A stretch of DNA of 64,000 bases from Sporichthya polymorpha DSM 43042 (GCF_000384115.1 NZ_KB913029.1:1150907-1214906), one strand, 5' to 3'. Shown: positions 8,645 through 17,475, counted from the first letter of the stretch. Translations and numbers: made by a program. Notes: a model not told the origin generated them from the sequence alone.

Positions 8645-10129
8645 TCAGGCGAGGTAGTTGGCCGTCGTGTCGATCTTCATGACCTTGGTCTGGGTCCATT
8701 CGAGGTAGCCCTCAAGACCCATCTCGCGGCCGAGGCCGGAGCGCTTGTACCCGCCGAACGGCTGGCCGAGCACGCCGCCGGTGGAGTTGCGGGTGAACGA
8801 GCCGGCGCGCACGCGGCGGCCGACGTTGCGGGCGAGTTCGGCGTCGTGCGTGAAGATCGCACCGGTCAGGCCGTACGGGGAGTCGTTCGCGATCTTCACC
8901 GCGTCGTCCATGTCGTCGTACGTGAGCACGGTGAAGACCGGACCGAAGACCTCCTCCTGCGCGATCTGCATCCCGTTGTCGACGTCGACCAGCAGCGTCG
9001 GCTCGTAGTACCAGCCGCGGTCGAGGTGCGCGGGACGCTTGCCGCCGGCCACGACCGTCGCGCCCTCGGCGACGGCTTCGGCGACGAACTTCTCGCAGCG
9101 GTCACGGGTGCGGGCGACCGCGACCGGGCCGAACTCGGTCCCCGGGTCCATCGCGTCGCCGATCTTCAGCGAGCCGAACACCTGCGCGAGCGCACCGGCG
9201 ATCTCGTCGCGGCGAGCGGTCGGCACGAGGAGGCGGGTGAGCGCGACGCAGACCTGGCCCTGGAACGGCAGCAGCCCGGGCAGCACCATCGGGAGCAGGT
9301 CCTCGGTGGAGACGTCCGGGGCGACGATCCCCGCGGACTTGCCGCCGAGCTCGAGCATGGTCTTGACGATCCGGTCGGCGGTGCCGTGCAGCACCTTCGA
9401 ACCGACCTCAGTGCCGCCGGTGAAGCTGACGACGTCGACGCCCGGGTGCGAGACGAGGTAGGAGCTGGCCTCGCGGTCGGCGGCGAGCAGGCTCAGCACG
9501 CCCGGCGGGAGGTCGGCCTCCTCGGCGGCCTCGGCGAAGAGCTGGCCGGTCAGCCGGGTCTCGACGGGCAGCTTGACGATGACGACGTTGCCGGTGAGCA
9601 GCGCGGGCAGCACCTTCATGCCGACGTAGGACATCGGGCCGTTGTAGGTCAGGATCGAGACCGCGACGCCGTACGGCTCGCGGTGGATCTCGACCGGGCC
9701 GGCGAACCCGTCGCGGCGCTCGAACTCGGGCAGCGACTCGGCGAGCGCGAAGGCGTCGGAGTAGACGGTCGGCGCGACCAGGTTGTTGATCGCGTCGCGG
9801 AACGGGGCGGTCGGGCCGCACTCCAGGCCCCAGGCGTCGCCGATCTCGGCGGACCGCTTCATCAGGGCCTCGGTGAACCGGCGGACGTGCGCGATGCGGG
9901 CCGCGACCGTCATCGTCGGCCAGGGGCCGTCGTCGAAGGCCCGGCGCGCGGCCTCGACGGCGAGGTCGACGTCGCGGGTCGAGGGCTCGGCGACGTAGGC
10001 GAGAACATCCTCGTTGCTGGGGTTGACCACCGCGGCGCGCTCGTCCGTCGCAGCCGGAATCCAGCTGCCACCGACGAAGAACTCGTTCAGATGGCGAAGT
10101 GCAGCCGGATCAAAAGTGGTCTCAGACAT
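8645..10129 (-). CDS. NAD(P)-dependent aldehyde dehydrogenase
   Basis: The 494-residue length is normal for the family. ILTYNGPM near residue 158 is the cofactor-contact region. SFTGGTEVGSKV near 235, the general base Glu in MLELGGKSAG near 258 and the catalytic Cys at 294 in FQGQVCVALTR are all present. It should oxidise an aldehyde to a carboxylate in the cytoplasm. It has its own promoter carrying two tandem operator-like sites. The exported-protein/importer operon follows in the same direction after 62 bases, so all six genes may form one transcript. Confidence 0.93.
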   Translation of the reverse strand: MSETTFDPAALRHLNEFFVGGSWIPAATDERAAVVNPSNEDVLAYVAEPSTRDVDLAVEAARRAFDDGPWPTMTVAARIAHVRRFTEALMKRSAEIGDAWGLECGPTAPFRDAINNLVAPTVYSDAFALAESLPEFERRDGFAGPVEIHREPYGVAVSILTYNGPMSYVGMKVLPALLTGNVVIVKLPVETRLTGQLFAEAAEEADLPPGVLSLLAADREASSYLVSHPGVDVVSFTGGTEVGSKVLHGTADRIVKTMLELGGKSAGIVAPDVSTEDLLPMVLPGLLPFQGQVCVALTRLLVPTARRDEIAGALAQVFGSLKIGDAMDPGTEFGPVAVARTRDRCEKFVAEAVAEGATVVAGGKRPAHLDRGWYYEPTLLVDVDNGMQIAQEEVFGPVFTVLTYDDMDDAVKIANDSPYGLTGAIFTHDAELARNVGRRVRAGSFTRNSTGGVLGQPFGGYKRSGLGREMGLEGYLEWTQTKVMKIDTTANYLA

Positions 10130-10156
10130 TTATGTCCCCAAATCGGAATTGGTGTG

Positions 10157-10185
10157 AGCGTAGCCACAGCCGGGGCCCTCGTCAA
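10157..10185 (-). promoter_or_regulatory. Promoter of the aldehyde dehydrogenase/importer operon
   Basis: On the minus strand TTGACG (complement of 10180-10185) and TACGCT (complement of 10157-10162) are separated by 17 bases. This is a good sigma-A-type promoter. The -35 is entered by the first of two tandem operator-like repeats. Confidence 0.6.
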
Positions 10186-10212
10186 CACCCGCGTAGACAA
10201 CACGCGTGTAGA
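10182..10212. promoter_or_regulatory. Tandem operator-like sites upstream of aldehyde dehydrogenase (site 2)
   Basis: CAACACCCGCGTAGA (10183-10197) is followed directly by CAACACGCGTGTAGA (10198-10212). The two match at 13 of 15 positions and each resembles the TCAAC-N6-GTTGA dyad with GTAGA as the right half. The second contains the perfect palindrome ACACGCGTGT. Two adjacent sites suggest cooperative binding over the -35 box. Confidence 0.55.
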
Positions 10213-10295
10213 TCACCGAGGCGCGGAAACGAGCCGCCACGAGCGATCTCCATGAGACCGTCCGGTGGCACCCGAAACCGCTGCTGAGCTGGGCT

Positions 10296-11108
10296 TCAGC
10301 CGGCGGCGTGCGGTGGGGCGGACGGGACGCGGAGCGGGAAGCGACTGGTCACGCCGCCGTCCAACCGGAGCGTCTGGCCGGTGATGTAACTCGATGCGGG
10401 TGAGGCCAGGAACGCCACGGCGTTCGCGGCTTCCTCGGGCGTTCCGAGACGCCCGAGCGGGATCGAATCCGCCATTCCGAGAGCCGCGCTGTTGACCGCC
10501 TTGGCGGCGTCGGAAATGACCACACCGATCGCCACGATGTTCATGCGGATGTCGTCGCGGGCGTATTCGAGCGCGACGGAAGTCGCGAGATTCGCGAGCC
10601 CGGCCTTCGCGGCGCCGTACGACGCGGCGTAGGGGCTGGAGACGGCCCCGGCGATCGAGCCGATCGACACGATCGAGCCGCCGGTCCCCTGACTCTGCAT
10701 CTGGCGCAGGGCGGCCTGGACGACCTTGCGGACGTACCCCAGGTTCATCCACTGGATGAGGTCCCAGTTCTCGTCGGTCATCTCGTCGAGCCGGACCCAG
10801 GGCGCGAACAGCGTCTGGCCGCCGACGACCGTCACGAGGACGTCGATGCCGCCCAGCGCCGCGACCGTGTCGGCGACGACGCGCTCCAGGGCCGCGGCGT
10901 CGCGGACGTCGACCGACAGACCGACGCACTTGGCGCCGGTGCCGCTGAGCTCGGCCGCGAGGGCCTCGGCCTTGTCGCCGGCGAAGTCCGCGATCGCGAC
11001 CGCCGCCCCGTGCGCGGCGAGCGCCCGCGAGGTCGCGCCACCGTTGCCGGGTCCGGCGCCGCCGATGACGAGGGCGCGCTTGCCTTCGAGGCCCAGCGTC
11101 GCGGTCAC
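10296..11108 (-). CDS. Short-chain dehydrogenase/reductase (SDR)
   Basis: The 270-residue protein uses the GTG at 11108, which overlaps the stop of the acyl-CoA synthetase as GTGA. An upstream ATG frame would run through that gene. The nucleotide-binding turn is the slightly unusual [17 protein letters not shown]. The catalytic Ser, Tyr and Lys are visible in [21 protein letters not shown]. It probably oxidises or reduces a hydroxyl or keto group on a CoA-bound or free intermediate. It is the last gene of an operon with an amidohydrolase and an acyl-CoA synthetase. Confidence 0.88.
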   Translation of the reverse strand: MTATLGLEGKRALVIGGAGPGNGGATSRALAAHGAAVAIADFAGDKAEALAAELSGTGAKCVGLSVDVRDAAALERVVADTVAALGGIDVLVTVVGGQTLFAPWVRLDEMTDENWDLIQWMNLGYVRKVVQAALRQMQSQGTGGSIVSIGSIAGAVSSPYAASYGAAKAGLANLATSVALEYARDDIRMNIVAIGVVISDAAKAVNSAALGMADSIPLGRLGTPEEAANAVAFLASPASSYITGQTLRLDGGVTSRFPLRVPSAPPHAAG

Positions 11109-12643
11109 GACTGCGACTGCTTCAGCAGAGCGCGGTTGACCTTGCCGGTCGGCGTCATCGGCAGCTCCGCGACGAACTCGACGATCCGGGGTTTCTTGTA
11201 CGAGGCCAGTTCGGCGCCCACGTAGTCGCGGACGTCGTCGGCGCTGAGGTTCGCACCGGCCCGCTGGACGACGACGGCCTTGACGACCTCGCCCCAGTCC
11301 GGGTGCGGGACGCCGACGACGACGACCTCCGCGATGCCGGGGTGGTTGCCGAGGGTCCGCTCGATCTCCGAGGGGAAGATGTTCTCCCCGCCGGAGATGA
11401 TCATGCTCTTGATGCGGTCGAGGATGAACACGTGGCCGTCGGGGGTCCACGCCGCGCCGTCACCGGTGTGGATCCAGCCGTCCCGGATCGTCTCGGCGGT
11501 CTCCTCGGGCTGGTTCCAGTACCCGACCATGTTGTTCGGGCCGCGGTGGCACAACTCGCCCATCGTGACGCCGTCCTTCGGCACGAGGTTGCCGTCCTCG
11601 TCGAGGATCGCGAGCTCGCTGAACAGCGCCGGGGTGCCGCACGCCTTGAGCAGCTCCGGGTTCTCGCCGGACAGGGCCCGCCGGTGCGAACTGGGGCTCA
11701 GGTAGGTGCCGGGACCGAACTCGGTCATGCCCCAGGCCTGCATCATGTCGCAGCCGAAGACCTCGATGGCGTCGCGGATGACCTCTTCCGCCGTCGGGGC
11801 GCCGCCGTACTCGACCTGGCGGACCGAAGTGGCCTTGAACTTCCGCTCGCGGGCTGCGTTCACGAGCCGGGGCAGCATCGTCGCGATCGCGAAGAAGCCG
11901 GTGACCTGCTCCGCCTCGATGATGTCGAGGCAGGCGTCGGCGTCGAACTCGGCGATGACGACCGGCCGACCCATCGCCAGGTAGGCCAGGCTCATGTAGC
12001 CGACGACGTGGAAGAGCTGACCCAGCATCAGGTACTTGTCGTCGGCGTTGATCCGGGCGGCGGACAGGTAGTCCAGGGTGCAGGCCCCGTAGGAGTACTG
12101 CGTGTGGACCGCGCTCTTCGGGATGCCCGTGGTGCCACCGGTGGAGATCGCCAGGTACGGCTCGTGGAGCAGCGAGTCCGGGTCGGGCAGCGCCACGTCG
12201 GAGTTCGCCTTCGCGAGCACGTCCTCGTACTCCGACGACGAGCCGGGGTTCCACTCGATCCACTGCGCCACGTCCACCGTGCCGCGCACCTGCTCGACCA
12301 CGTCGGCGAACTCGCTCGCGTAGAACACGACCGACGGGGTCGAGTCCGCAAGCGCCTGGGTCACCTGCGCCGGCGAGAAGCGCCAGTTCAACGGGAACAG
12401 CAGCGCACCGGCCTTCGCCGTCGCCAGGTAGAGCTCCATGAGCTCGACGCAGTTCCGCGACAGCGCGGCGACGCGCTGCCCTTGCCCGGCGTCCAGCGTC
12501 CCGACCATCGCCTTGGCGAGGAGATCCGTGCGGGTCGCGAGTTCACCGAAGGTGCGGCGGACGCCGACCTCCGGCGCGATCAGTGCCTCGCGGTCGGGGG
12601 CGCTGATCGCGGTCTTCGTCGCGAGCCGGCCGATGTTGATCAT
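11105..12643 (-). CDS. AMP-dependent acyl-CoA synthetase/ligase
   Basis: At 512 residues this is a normal-length ANL-superfamily ligase that activates a carboxylic acid to its CoA thioester with ATP. The phosphate-binding loop [11 protein letters not shown] lies near residue 167, VEYGGAPT and the adenine-contact motif [11 protein letters not shown] near 275-305, the hinge HTGDGAAW near 390, and the C-terminal lysine loop [12 protein letters not shown] at the end. The start ATG at 12643 has GAGGAG about ten bases upstream. The substrate is not evident. The neighbours suggest a cyclic or aromatic acid and not a plain fatty acid. Confidence 0.92.
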   Translation of the reverse strand: MINIGRLATKTAISAPDREALIAPEVGVRRTFGELATRTDLLAKAMVGTLDAGQGQRVAALSRNCVELMELYLATAKAGALLFPLNWRFSPAQVTQALADSTPSVVFYASEFADVVEQVRGTVDVAQWIEWNPGSSSEYEDVLAKANSDVALPDPDSLLHEPYLAISTGGTTGIPKSAVHTQYSYGACTLDYLSAARINADDKYLMLGQLFHVVGYMSLAYLAMGRPVVIAEFDADACLDIIEAEQVTGFFAIATMLPRLVNAARERKFKATSVRQVEYGGAPTAEEVIRDAIEVFGCDMMQAWGMTEFGPGTYLSPSSHRRALSGENPELLKACGTPALFSELAILDEDGNLVPKDGVTMGELCHRGPNNMVGYWNQPEETAETIRDGWIHTGDGAAWTPDGHVFILDRIKSMIISGGENIFPSEIERTLGNHPGIAEVVVVGVPHPDWGEVVKAVVVQRAGANLSADDVRDYVGAELASYKKPRIVEFVAELPMTPTGKVNRALLKQSQS

Positions 12644-12675
12644 GCGTCAGGTCTCCTCGCCTCGGATGAGCGAAA

Positions 12676-14004
12676 TCAGAACGCCGTGGCCAGCGGCTTG
12701 TGCACGTCGCCCCGGGGGAAGAAGTCGTAGTCGTTCGGGGTGAGCAGCGCGTCCATCTTGAGGCCGATCTCGTCGGCGACCGGCCGGAGCTTGTCCAGGT
12801 CGAAGCCCCAGAGCTTGGCGGCGTTCTCACTCAGCATCTTGCGCGCGTCCTCGGGCGAGGCGCCGGCGGCACCGAGGGTGGACCGCAGCCAGTCGAGCGT
12901 GCCCGGCCCCGCGCCCCACGTGCCCTCGTGGTGCGGGTAGTCCATGCCGATCTGGATCTTGTCGATGCCGATCTCGTGACGTGCGATCGCCTCGGCGCGG
13001 GAGAACAGCGAGCTGCCCATGTGGCACTGGCGCTGGAAGTAGAACGACGGCTTCTCCTTCACGACCTCGCGGACGTCGCGGCGCAGGTAGGACTTCTCCC
13101 ACGTGTAGTCCATCGACTGCAGGGCGCTGATCACCCAGCCCGAGCCCTGCTCGGTCATCACCAGGTTCAGCCCCGGGAAACGCTCGAACACCCCGCCCCA
13201 GATCATGTGCGTGAGGATCTGCTGCGTCGAGAAGAACGCCTGCGCGGTCATCATCGGTACTGCGCACGCCGGGTGCGGAACCGCCATCAGCGTCCCGGTG
13301 GCCATGTGGGTGCTGATCGAGGAGATCGCCGTGTGGCTGTTGATCGGCATCTCCAGCTCCTGCAGCACCTCCCAGATCGGGTCGTGCCGGGAGTGGAAGA
13401 ACGGCGTCGACTCGTCCAGGCTCGGCAGCGCGATGCCGATCAGGCCGTTCTCCTTGGCCCAGCGGATCTCCGCGATCGTGTCGTCGACGTCGGCGAAGCT
13501 GACGACGGCGAGCCCGCCGAAGCGGTCGGGGTACGCGGAGCAGAAGTCCGCGAGCCAGCGGTTGTGCGCCTTGTTCGCGACCTCGACCTTCTCCGGGCTG
13601 CGCTTGTAGCCGATCAGCGCGGCCTTGAGCGGCGGGTGCAGCTCCCACGGCAGGCCGAAGTCCGGGAACAGGATCTCCCCGGCGATGCCCTCGTGGTTGA
13701 GCTCCTTGATCCGCTTGTGCGGGTCGCCCTGGCCCTCGAGCCGGCCGGGCTCGATGACGGTCTCGATCCACTCCTCGACCAGGTACTCATCCATCCGGTT
13801 CCGGAGGCTGGCCGGGTCCGTGGTGCGCGCACCGACCTTCTCGAACTCGACGCAGAACTCGGCGAAGTCCTCCTGGTACGCGGCCGGGATGTACTTCGCG
13901 TAGTCCTTCATCGGCGCGGTCGCGTGACCGTCCGAGGAGATGATGATCGCCCGCTCACCGGGGCCGGAATTCAGTTCCGCGTTGGTCGGGAAGGTGGAGG
14001 ACAC
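12676..14004 (-). CDS. Amidohydrolase-2 family protein
   Basis: The 442-residue protein starts at the GTG at 14004, with GGGAG seven bases upstream. The longer frame from 14124 crosses the promoter. The N-terminal strand IIISSDGHATAP keeps one His of the usual metal motif, a pattern common in the large actinobacterial amidohydrolase-2 proteins. LVMTEQGSGWV near residue 285 and GMDYPHHEGTW near 355 mark the later catalytic strands. Relatives include decarboxylases and C-C hydrolases acting on aromatic breakdown products. It heads an operon with an acyl-CoA synthetase and an SDR, and it diverges from a second amidohydrolase across a shared operator. Confidence 0.87.
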   Translation of the reverse strand: MSSTFPTNAELNSGPGERAIIISSDGHATAPMKDYAKYIPAAYQEDFAEFCVEFEKVGARTTDPASLRNRMDEYLVEEWIETVIEPGRLEGQGDPHKRIKELNHEGIAGEILFPDFGLPWELHPPLKAALIGYKRSPEKVEVANKAHNRWLADFCSAYPDRFGGLAVVSFADVDDTIAEIRWAKENGLIGIALPSLDESTPFFHSRHDPIWEVLQELEMPINSHTAISSISTHMATGTLMAVPHPACAVPMMTAQAFFSTQQILTHMIWGGVFERFPGLNLVMTEQGSGWVISALQSMDYTWEKSYLRRDVREVVKEKPSFYFQRQCHMGSSLFSRAEAIARHEIGIDKIQIGMDYPHHEGTWGAGPGTLDWLRSTLGAAGASPEDARKMLSENAAKLWGFDLDKLRPVADEIGLKMDALLTPNDYDFFPRGDVHKPLATAF

Positions 14005-14048
14005 GTGAGAACTCCCGGGGTCGACGGGGGCGCAATGACAGCGAAATA

Positions 14049-14078
14049 ACCGTAGACGCTGGAAATAGAGCCAGTCAA
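14049..14078 (-). promoter_or_regulatory. Promoter of the leftward amidohydrolase operon
   Basis: On the minus strand TTGACT (complement of 14073-14078) and TACGGT (complement of 14049-14054) are 18 bases apart. The -35 overlaps the left half of the dyad at 14075-14090. Confidence 0.55.
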
Positions 14079-14090
14079 CACCGAGGTTGA
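14075..14090. promoter_or_regulatory. Operator-like dyad TCAAC-N6-GTTGA, site 3
   Basis: TCAAC (14075-14079) and GTTGA (14086-14090) are separated by six bases. The dyad sits between two divergent amidohydrolase genes and overlaps the -35 boxes of both predicted promoters, so a bound repressor would block both. Confidence 0.6.
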
Positions 14091-14115
14091 TTGAGGGCGG
14101 ATCCGCTGCTACGTT
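14087..14115 (+). promoter_or_regulatory. Promoter of the rightward amidohydrolase gene
   Basis: TTGATT (14087-14092) and TACGTT (14110-14115) are separated by 17 bases. The start codon is at 14144. Confidence 0.55.
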
Positions 14116-14143
14116 CTCCACCAATCAGGGAGGAGACCCACGC

Positions 14144-15361
14144 ATGCTGCTGGACCGTTTCCCCGGCTTCCCGGAAGAGCTCGCCGGACTCAAGGTCATC
14201 GACGCGGACACTCACTACTCGGAACCGCACGACTTGTGGACGTCCCGCGTCCCGGCGAAGTTCCGGACGCAGGTTCCCCACATCGCCGACAACGGCATGG
14301 GCGGCCAGTGCTGGAAGTTCAACGGCGACGACCTGCTGTTCTCGTCCGCGGGCAGCGCGAGCGTGATCCGCAAGGACGGCACCAAGTCCGCGCTGCTGGA
14401 CTGGGACATCCAGAACGGCACGATGCCGATCCACGAGATCCACCCCGCGTCGTACGACCCGGTCGCGCGCCTCGAGGAGATGGACCGGCAGGGCGTCTGG
14501 GCGCACATCATCTACCCGAACGTCGTCGGCTTCGGCGCGCACAAGCTGATCAAGCACAGCAACCAGGAACTGGCCCTGGAGATCCTCAAGATCTACAACG
14601 ACGCGTGCGGCGAGATGCAGGCGACGTCCGGCGGCCGGCTCTACCCGCAGGCCCTCGTGCCCTTCTGGGACCTCGACGCCGCGCTTCAGGAGATCCAGCG
14701 CTGCAAGGAGGAGCTCAAGCTCACCGGGATCACGATGAGCAGCGCGCCCCACGCCGCGGGGCTGCCGCCGATCATCGACAAGCACTGGGACCCGATGTGG
14801 GAGCTCTGCACGGCGCTGAAGATCCCGATCAACTTCCACGTCGGCAGTTCCGAGTTCGACCGTGAGGCCTTCACCTCCGGGGTGTGGCCGGGGCAGGACC
14901 CGATCCGCACGCACGTGATCGGCTGCGTGCTGCTCGAGATGAACAACGCGAAGATGCTCGCGAACCTGCTGACGTCGGACCTGCTCGTCCGCTGGCCGGA
15001 CCTGAAGTTCGTCTCGGTGGAGTCCGGCATCGGCTGGATCCCCTACGTCCTCGAGCGCCTGGACTACCAGCTGCTGGAGACCTCGCTCGACGGTCGCGTG
15101 TGGGAGCAGCCCACCGCGAAGGAGTTGTTCCGCCGCTCGGTGTACGGCTGCTTCTGGTTCGAGGAGGCCGCGCCGTCCCGCGTCCTCGACTTCATCGGGT
15201 TCGACAACGTCCTGTTCGAGTCGGACTTCCCGCACCCGACCTGCCTCTACCCCTCCCCGGTCGAGCACGCGCTCAAGGTGCTCGAGCCCTGGGGCCCGGA
15301 CGTGATCCGCAAGGTCATGTCGACCAACGCCGCCAACCTGTACGGCATCCCGGTCGACTGA
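14144..15361 (+). CDS. Amidohydrolase-2 family protein
   Basis: The 405-residue protein starts at the ATG at 14144, with a strong GGAGGAG eight bases upstream. The N-terminal strand is KVIDADTHYSEPHDLW, the DxDxHxxEP form of the metal motif. KFVSVESGIGWIPYVLE near residue 290 and LFESDFPHPT near 360 are further family landmarks, the latter holding the Asp of the last catalytic strand. It is divergent from, and probably co-regulated with, the amidohydrolase at 12676. The substrate is unknown. Decarboxylation or ring-fission product hydrolysis is plausible from the family. Confidence 0.88.
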   Translation: MLLDRFPGFPEELAGLKVIDADTHYSEPHDLWTSRVPAKFRTQVPHIADNGMGGQCWKFNGDDLLFSSAGSASVIRKDGTKSALLDWDIQNGTMPIHEIHPASYDPVARLEEMDRQGVWAHIIYPNVVGFGAHKLIKHSNQELALEILKIYNDACGEMQATSGGRLYPQALVPFWDLDAALQEIQRCKEELKLTGITMSSAPHAAGLPPIIDKHWDPMWELCTALKIPINFHVGSSEFDREAFTSGVWPGQDPIRTHVIGCVLLEMNNAKMLANLLTSDLLVRWPDLKFVSVESGIGWIPYVLERLDYQLLETSLDGRVWEQPTAKELFRRSVYGCFWFEEAAPSRVLDFIGFDNVLFESDFPHPTCLYPSPVEHALKVLEPWGPDVIRKVMSTNAANLYGIPVD

Positions 15362-15379
15362 TCACCTGATCGACATCAG

Positions 15380-15411
15380 AACGGCCCCCGGAGTTCGCTC
15401 CGGGGGCCGTT
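15380..15411. terminator. Bidirectional intrinsic terminator
   Basis: A 14-base perfect stem (15380-15393 with 15398-15411) closes a TTCG loop between two convergent genes. It begins AA and ends TT, so it can act in both directions. The T-tract is short. Confidence 0.8.
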
Positions 15412-15436
15412 TCGCTTGTCCAGCAGGGCATCCGCC

Positions 15437-16369
15437 TCAGCGGGAGACCGGCGGTTCCTTGTCGTGCCGACCCGGCATCTCGGCGCCCTTGAGCGTGAGG
15501 AACCGGCGCAGCGCGGCGTACGTCTCGACCGGCGCCTCCTCGGGGAGGAAGTGCGCGCTCGGCAGCGCCTCGCCGCGGACGTCCTCCGCTTTCTTCTGCC
15601 ACTCGGCGACGACGTCGTGCTTGCGCCCGACGTACCCGTGCTCGCCCCAGAGCGCGAGCAGCGGGGCGGTGATCTTCTGGTCGAGGTCGGCCTCGTCGTG
15701 CTCGAGGTCGATCCCCGCGCCGGCGCGGTAGTCCTCGCACGCGGCGTGGATGGTGGCCGGGTCCGAGAACGCCGCGATGTACTCGTCGAGCGCGGGCTGA
15801 CTGAACGCCTGCATGTCCGTGCTCCAGCTGCGCAAGCACCAGCGCAGGTAGAACTCCGGGTCCGCGCCGATCATCCGCTCGGGCAGGTCGTACGGCTGGC
15901 TCAGGAAGAACCAGTGGTAGTACGACCGCGCGAGGTCGGAGTTCGCGTTCCGGAACACCGTGTGCGTCGGGAGAATGTCGAGCACCGCGACCTGCTCGAT
16001 GCGCTCCGCGTGGTCGAGCGCCATCCGGTGCGCCACCCGTCCCCCGCGGTCATGGCCGACGACGGTGAACGTCCCGAAGCCGAGCGCCTCCATCACCTCG
16101 ACCATGTCCTGCGCCATCGCGCGCTTGGAGTACAGCTCGCCCCCGGGCTTGCCGTCGGGCTTCCCGCTCGCCCCGTAGCCCCGCAGGTCCGCGACCACGA
16201 CCGTGTAGTCCGTCGACAGCGCGGGTGCGATCCGGTGCCACATCGCCCCGGTCTGCGGGAACCCGTGCAGCAACAACAACCCCGGCCCCGACCCCGCGAC
16301 CCGCACCGAGATCGGCACCTCAGCCGTCGAAACCGTCGCCTTGCGGAAGAAAGAAAGAATGGGAAGCAC
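15437..16369 (-). CDS. Fluoroacetate-dehalogenase-like alpha/beta hydrolase
   Basis: The 310-residue alpha/beta hydrolase carries every residue expected of fluoroacetate dehalogenases: nucleophile Asp107 in GHDRGGR, carboxylate-binding Arg108 and Arg111, acid Asp131 in VLDILPT, halide-pocket His152 and Trp153 in YYHWFF, Tyr214 in CEDYRAGA, and base His273 in SAHFLPEEAP. That family releases halide from 2-haloacids by an ester intermediate and water. Many relatives act on chloro- or fluoroacetate, but specificity needs a test. A variant of the shared operator lies 42 bases upstream of the ATG at 16369. It converges on the amidohydrolase at 14144 across a shared terminator. Confidence 0.85.
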   Translation of the reverse strand: MLPILSFFRKATVSTAEVPISVRVAGSGPGLLLLHGFPQTGAMWHRIAPALSTDYTVVVADLRGYGASGKPDGKPGGELYSKRAMAQDMVEVMEALGFGTFTVVGHDRGGRVAHRMALDHAERIEQVAVLDILPTHTVFRNANSDLARSYYHWFFLSQPYDLPERMIGADPEFYLRWCLRSWSTDMQAFSQPALDEYIAAFSDPATIHAACEDYRAGAGIDLEHDEADLDQKITAPLLALWGEHGYVGRKHDVVAEWQKKAEDVRGEALPSAHFLPEEAPVETYAALRRFLTLKGAEMPGRHDKEPPVSR

Positions 16370-16410
16370 GCGCCAATTCTTCCCTATCGCTTTCTATTTC
16401 CACCAGGTGG

Positions 16411-16427
16411 GTCTACGTCCGTGTTGA
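16411..16427. promoter_or_regulatory. Operator-like dyad, site 4
   Basis: On the minus strand this 17-base site reads TCAACACGGACGTAGAC, almost the same as the first repeat at 10182 and with GTAGA as right half. It lies upstream of the dehalogenase-like gene. No clear -10/-35 pair was found around it. Confidence 0.45.
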
Positions 16428-16447
16428 CGGGAGCCGCGGACGGCGGT

Positions 16448-16534
16448 CCCCAGTGGGTGACAGGGTTGCAACGGATGGGGCGCCGGAGCGCGGTGATGGC
16501 GCCTCAGGTGTTGCAACTGTGTCGCTCACTGGGG
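16448..16534. repeat. Inverted-repeat element A, left of the AbiEi/DUF559-type gene
   Basis: The 25-base arms (16448-16472 and 16510-16534) match at 21 of 25 positions when one is reversed. The inner flanks also pair (GGGGCGCC with GGCGCCTC). The right arm supplies the stop codon and last residues of the neighbouring gene. Its arms match those of element B at 17476. It looks like a MITE- or REP-like palindrome. Confidence 0.75.
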
Positions 16535-17388
16535 AGACCACGCGCCCGAGCGCCACGGCGGCCCCAGGCGCCACACGCGCTCGATCTGGGCGAGCACGCC
16601 AGGGAGGCGGAACCGCACGTCCTCGAAGGAAAAGCGGAGCACGACCGTCCCGCGTTCGATGAGCAGGTTCCCGCGACGGCGGTCCTCCCGGTACTGCTGT
16701 CGAGTCGAGTGAAACTCGAACCCGTCCGCCTCGATGACCAGCCAGCCGTCGAGCACGATGTCGACCCTGCCGACGCCACGGAAGCGAACCTGGATCGCGA
16801 CGTCCGCCCCCAGCAGGACGACCAGCAACCGCAGCACAGTCTCCAGGGGTGACTCCGCGAGGTCGTCGACGAAGCGGACGGCCTGCCGCAGCGCCGCGGC
16901 GCCGTGACCCCGCGCGGCATCCGCAGCCGTCCGAAGGGTCGCCAGCGACACCCCGCCGCCGTGCGTTGCGGAGTCGAGTACGACGTCGGCGTCGAGCAGC
17001 GGCATCGTCCGCCCGCAGTCCAGCGCGGTCCGCAGCGGCGCGGTGAGCGGCCGAAAGCCGGGCAGGTCCGCCGCGCGAAGTCGAGCGCGATGGAAACGAC
17101 CCCCGCCGCCCGCTCCCGGCACGAGGGGACGGTGATGTGCACGGCGGCAGGGGGATTCCAGAGCGCGAACCCGTGCATCGCCGCCGCGCTCGCATGGGAC
17201 AAGGCTCCGCCGTTCCGCACTGCCAGCACCAGCGCCGGATCCGCGGTGGGCAGGGCGTAGGTGCCGTGGCTGATCGACAGCGGACCTTCTCTCGCGGCGC
17301 GCAACTCGGCGTCCGACACCCCCATCGCTCGCAGCTGTTCCCATCGCGCGGCACCACCGCACGCCACCAACACCGCCCCTAGTTCCAT
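16526..17388 (-). pseudogene. AbiEi-like/DUF559-type protein gene, frameshifted
   Basis: The first part reads from the ATG at 17388: MELGAVLVACGGAARWEQLR, then a winged-helix-like region and LSHASAAAMHGFALWNPP, as in AbiEi-type antitoxin proteins. Near 17094-17097 the sense passes to another frame, which continues LRAADLPGFRPLTAPLRTAL and ends in a nuclease-like DUF559/Vsr-type region (VIEADGFEFHSTRQQYREDRRRGNLL). One missing base in a T-run on the coding strand would explain it. Joined, the product would be about 287 residues. It is flanked on both sides by related inverted repeats. A sequencing error cannot be excluded. The promoter side shows nothing clear. Confidence 0.65.
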
Positions 17389-17475
17389 CCGCGCAGCGTG
17401 GCCGTCTTTTCCGGCCGCGGTTCCGGAGTTGTGGACAGATTCGGGGGTGTGGCGGGCTGTGGAAATCCGGCTCCG

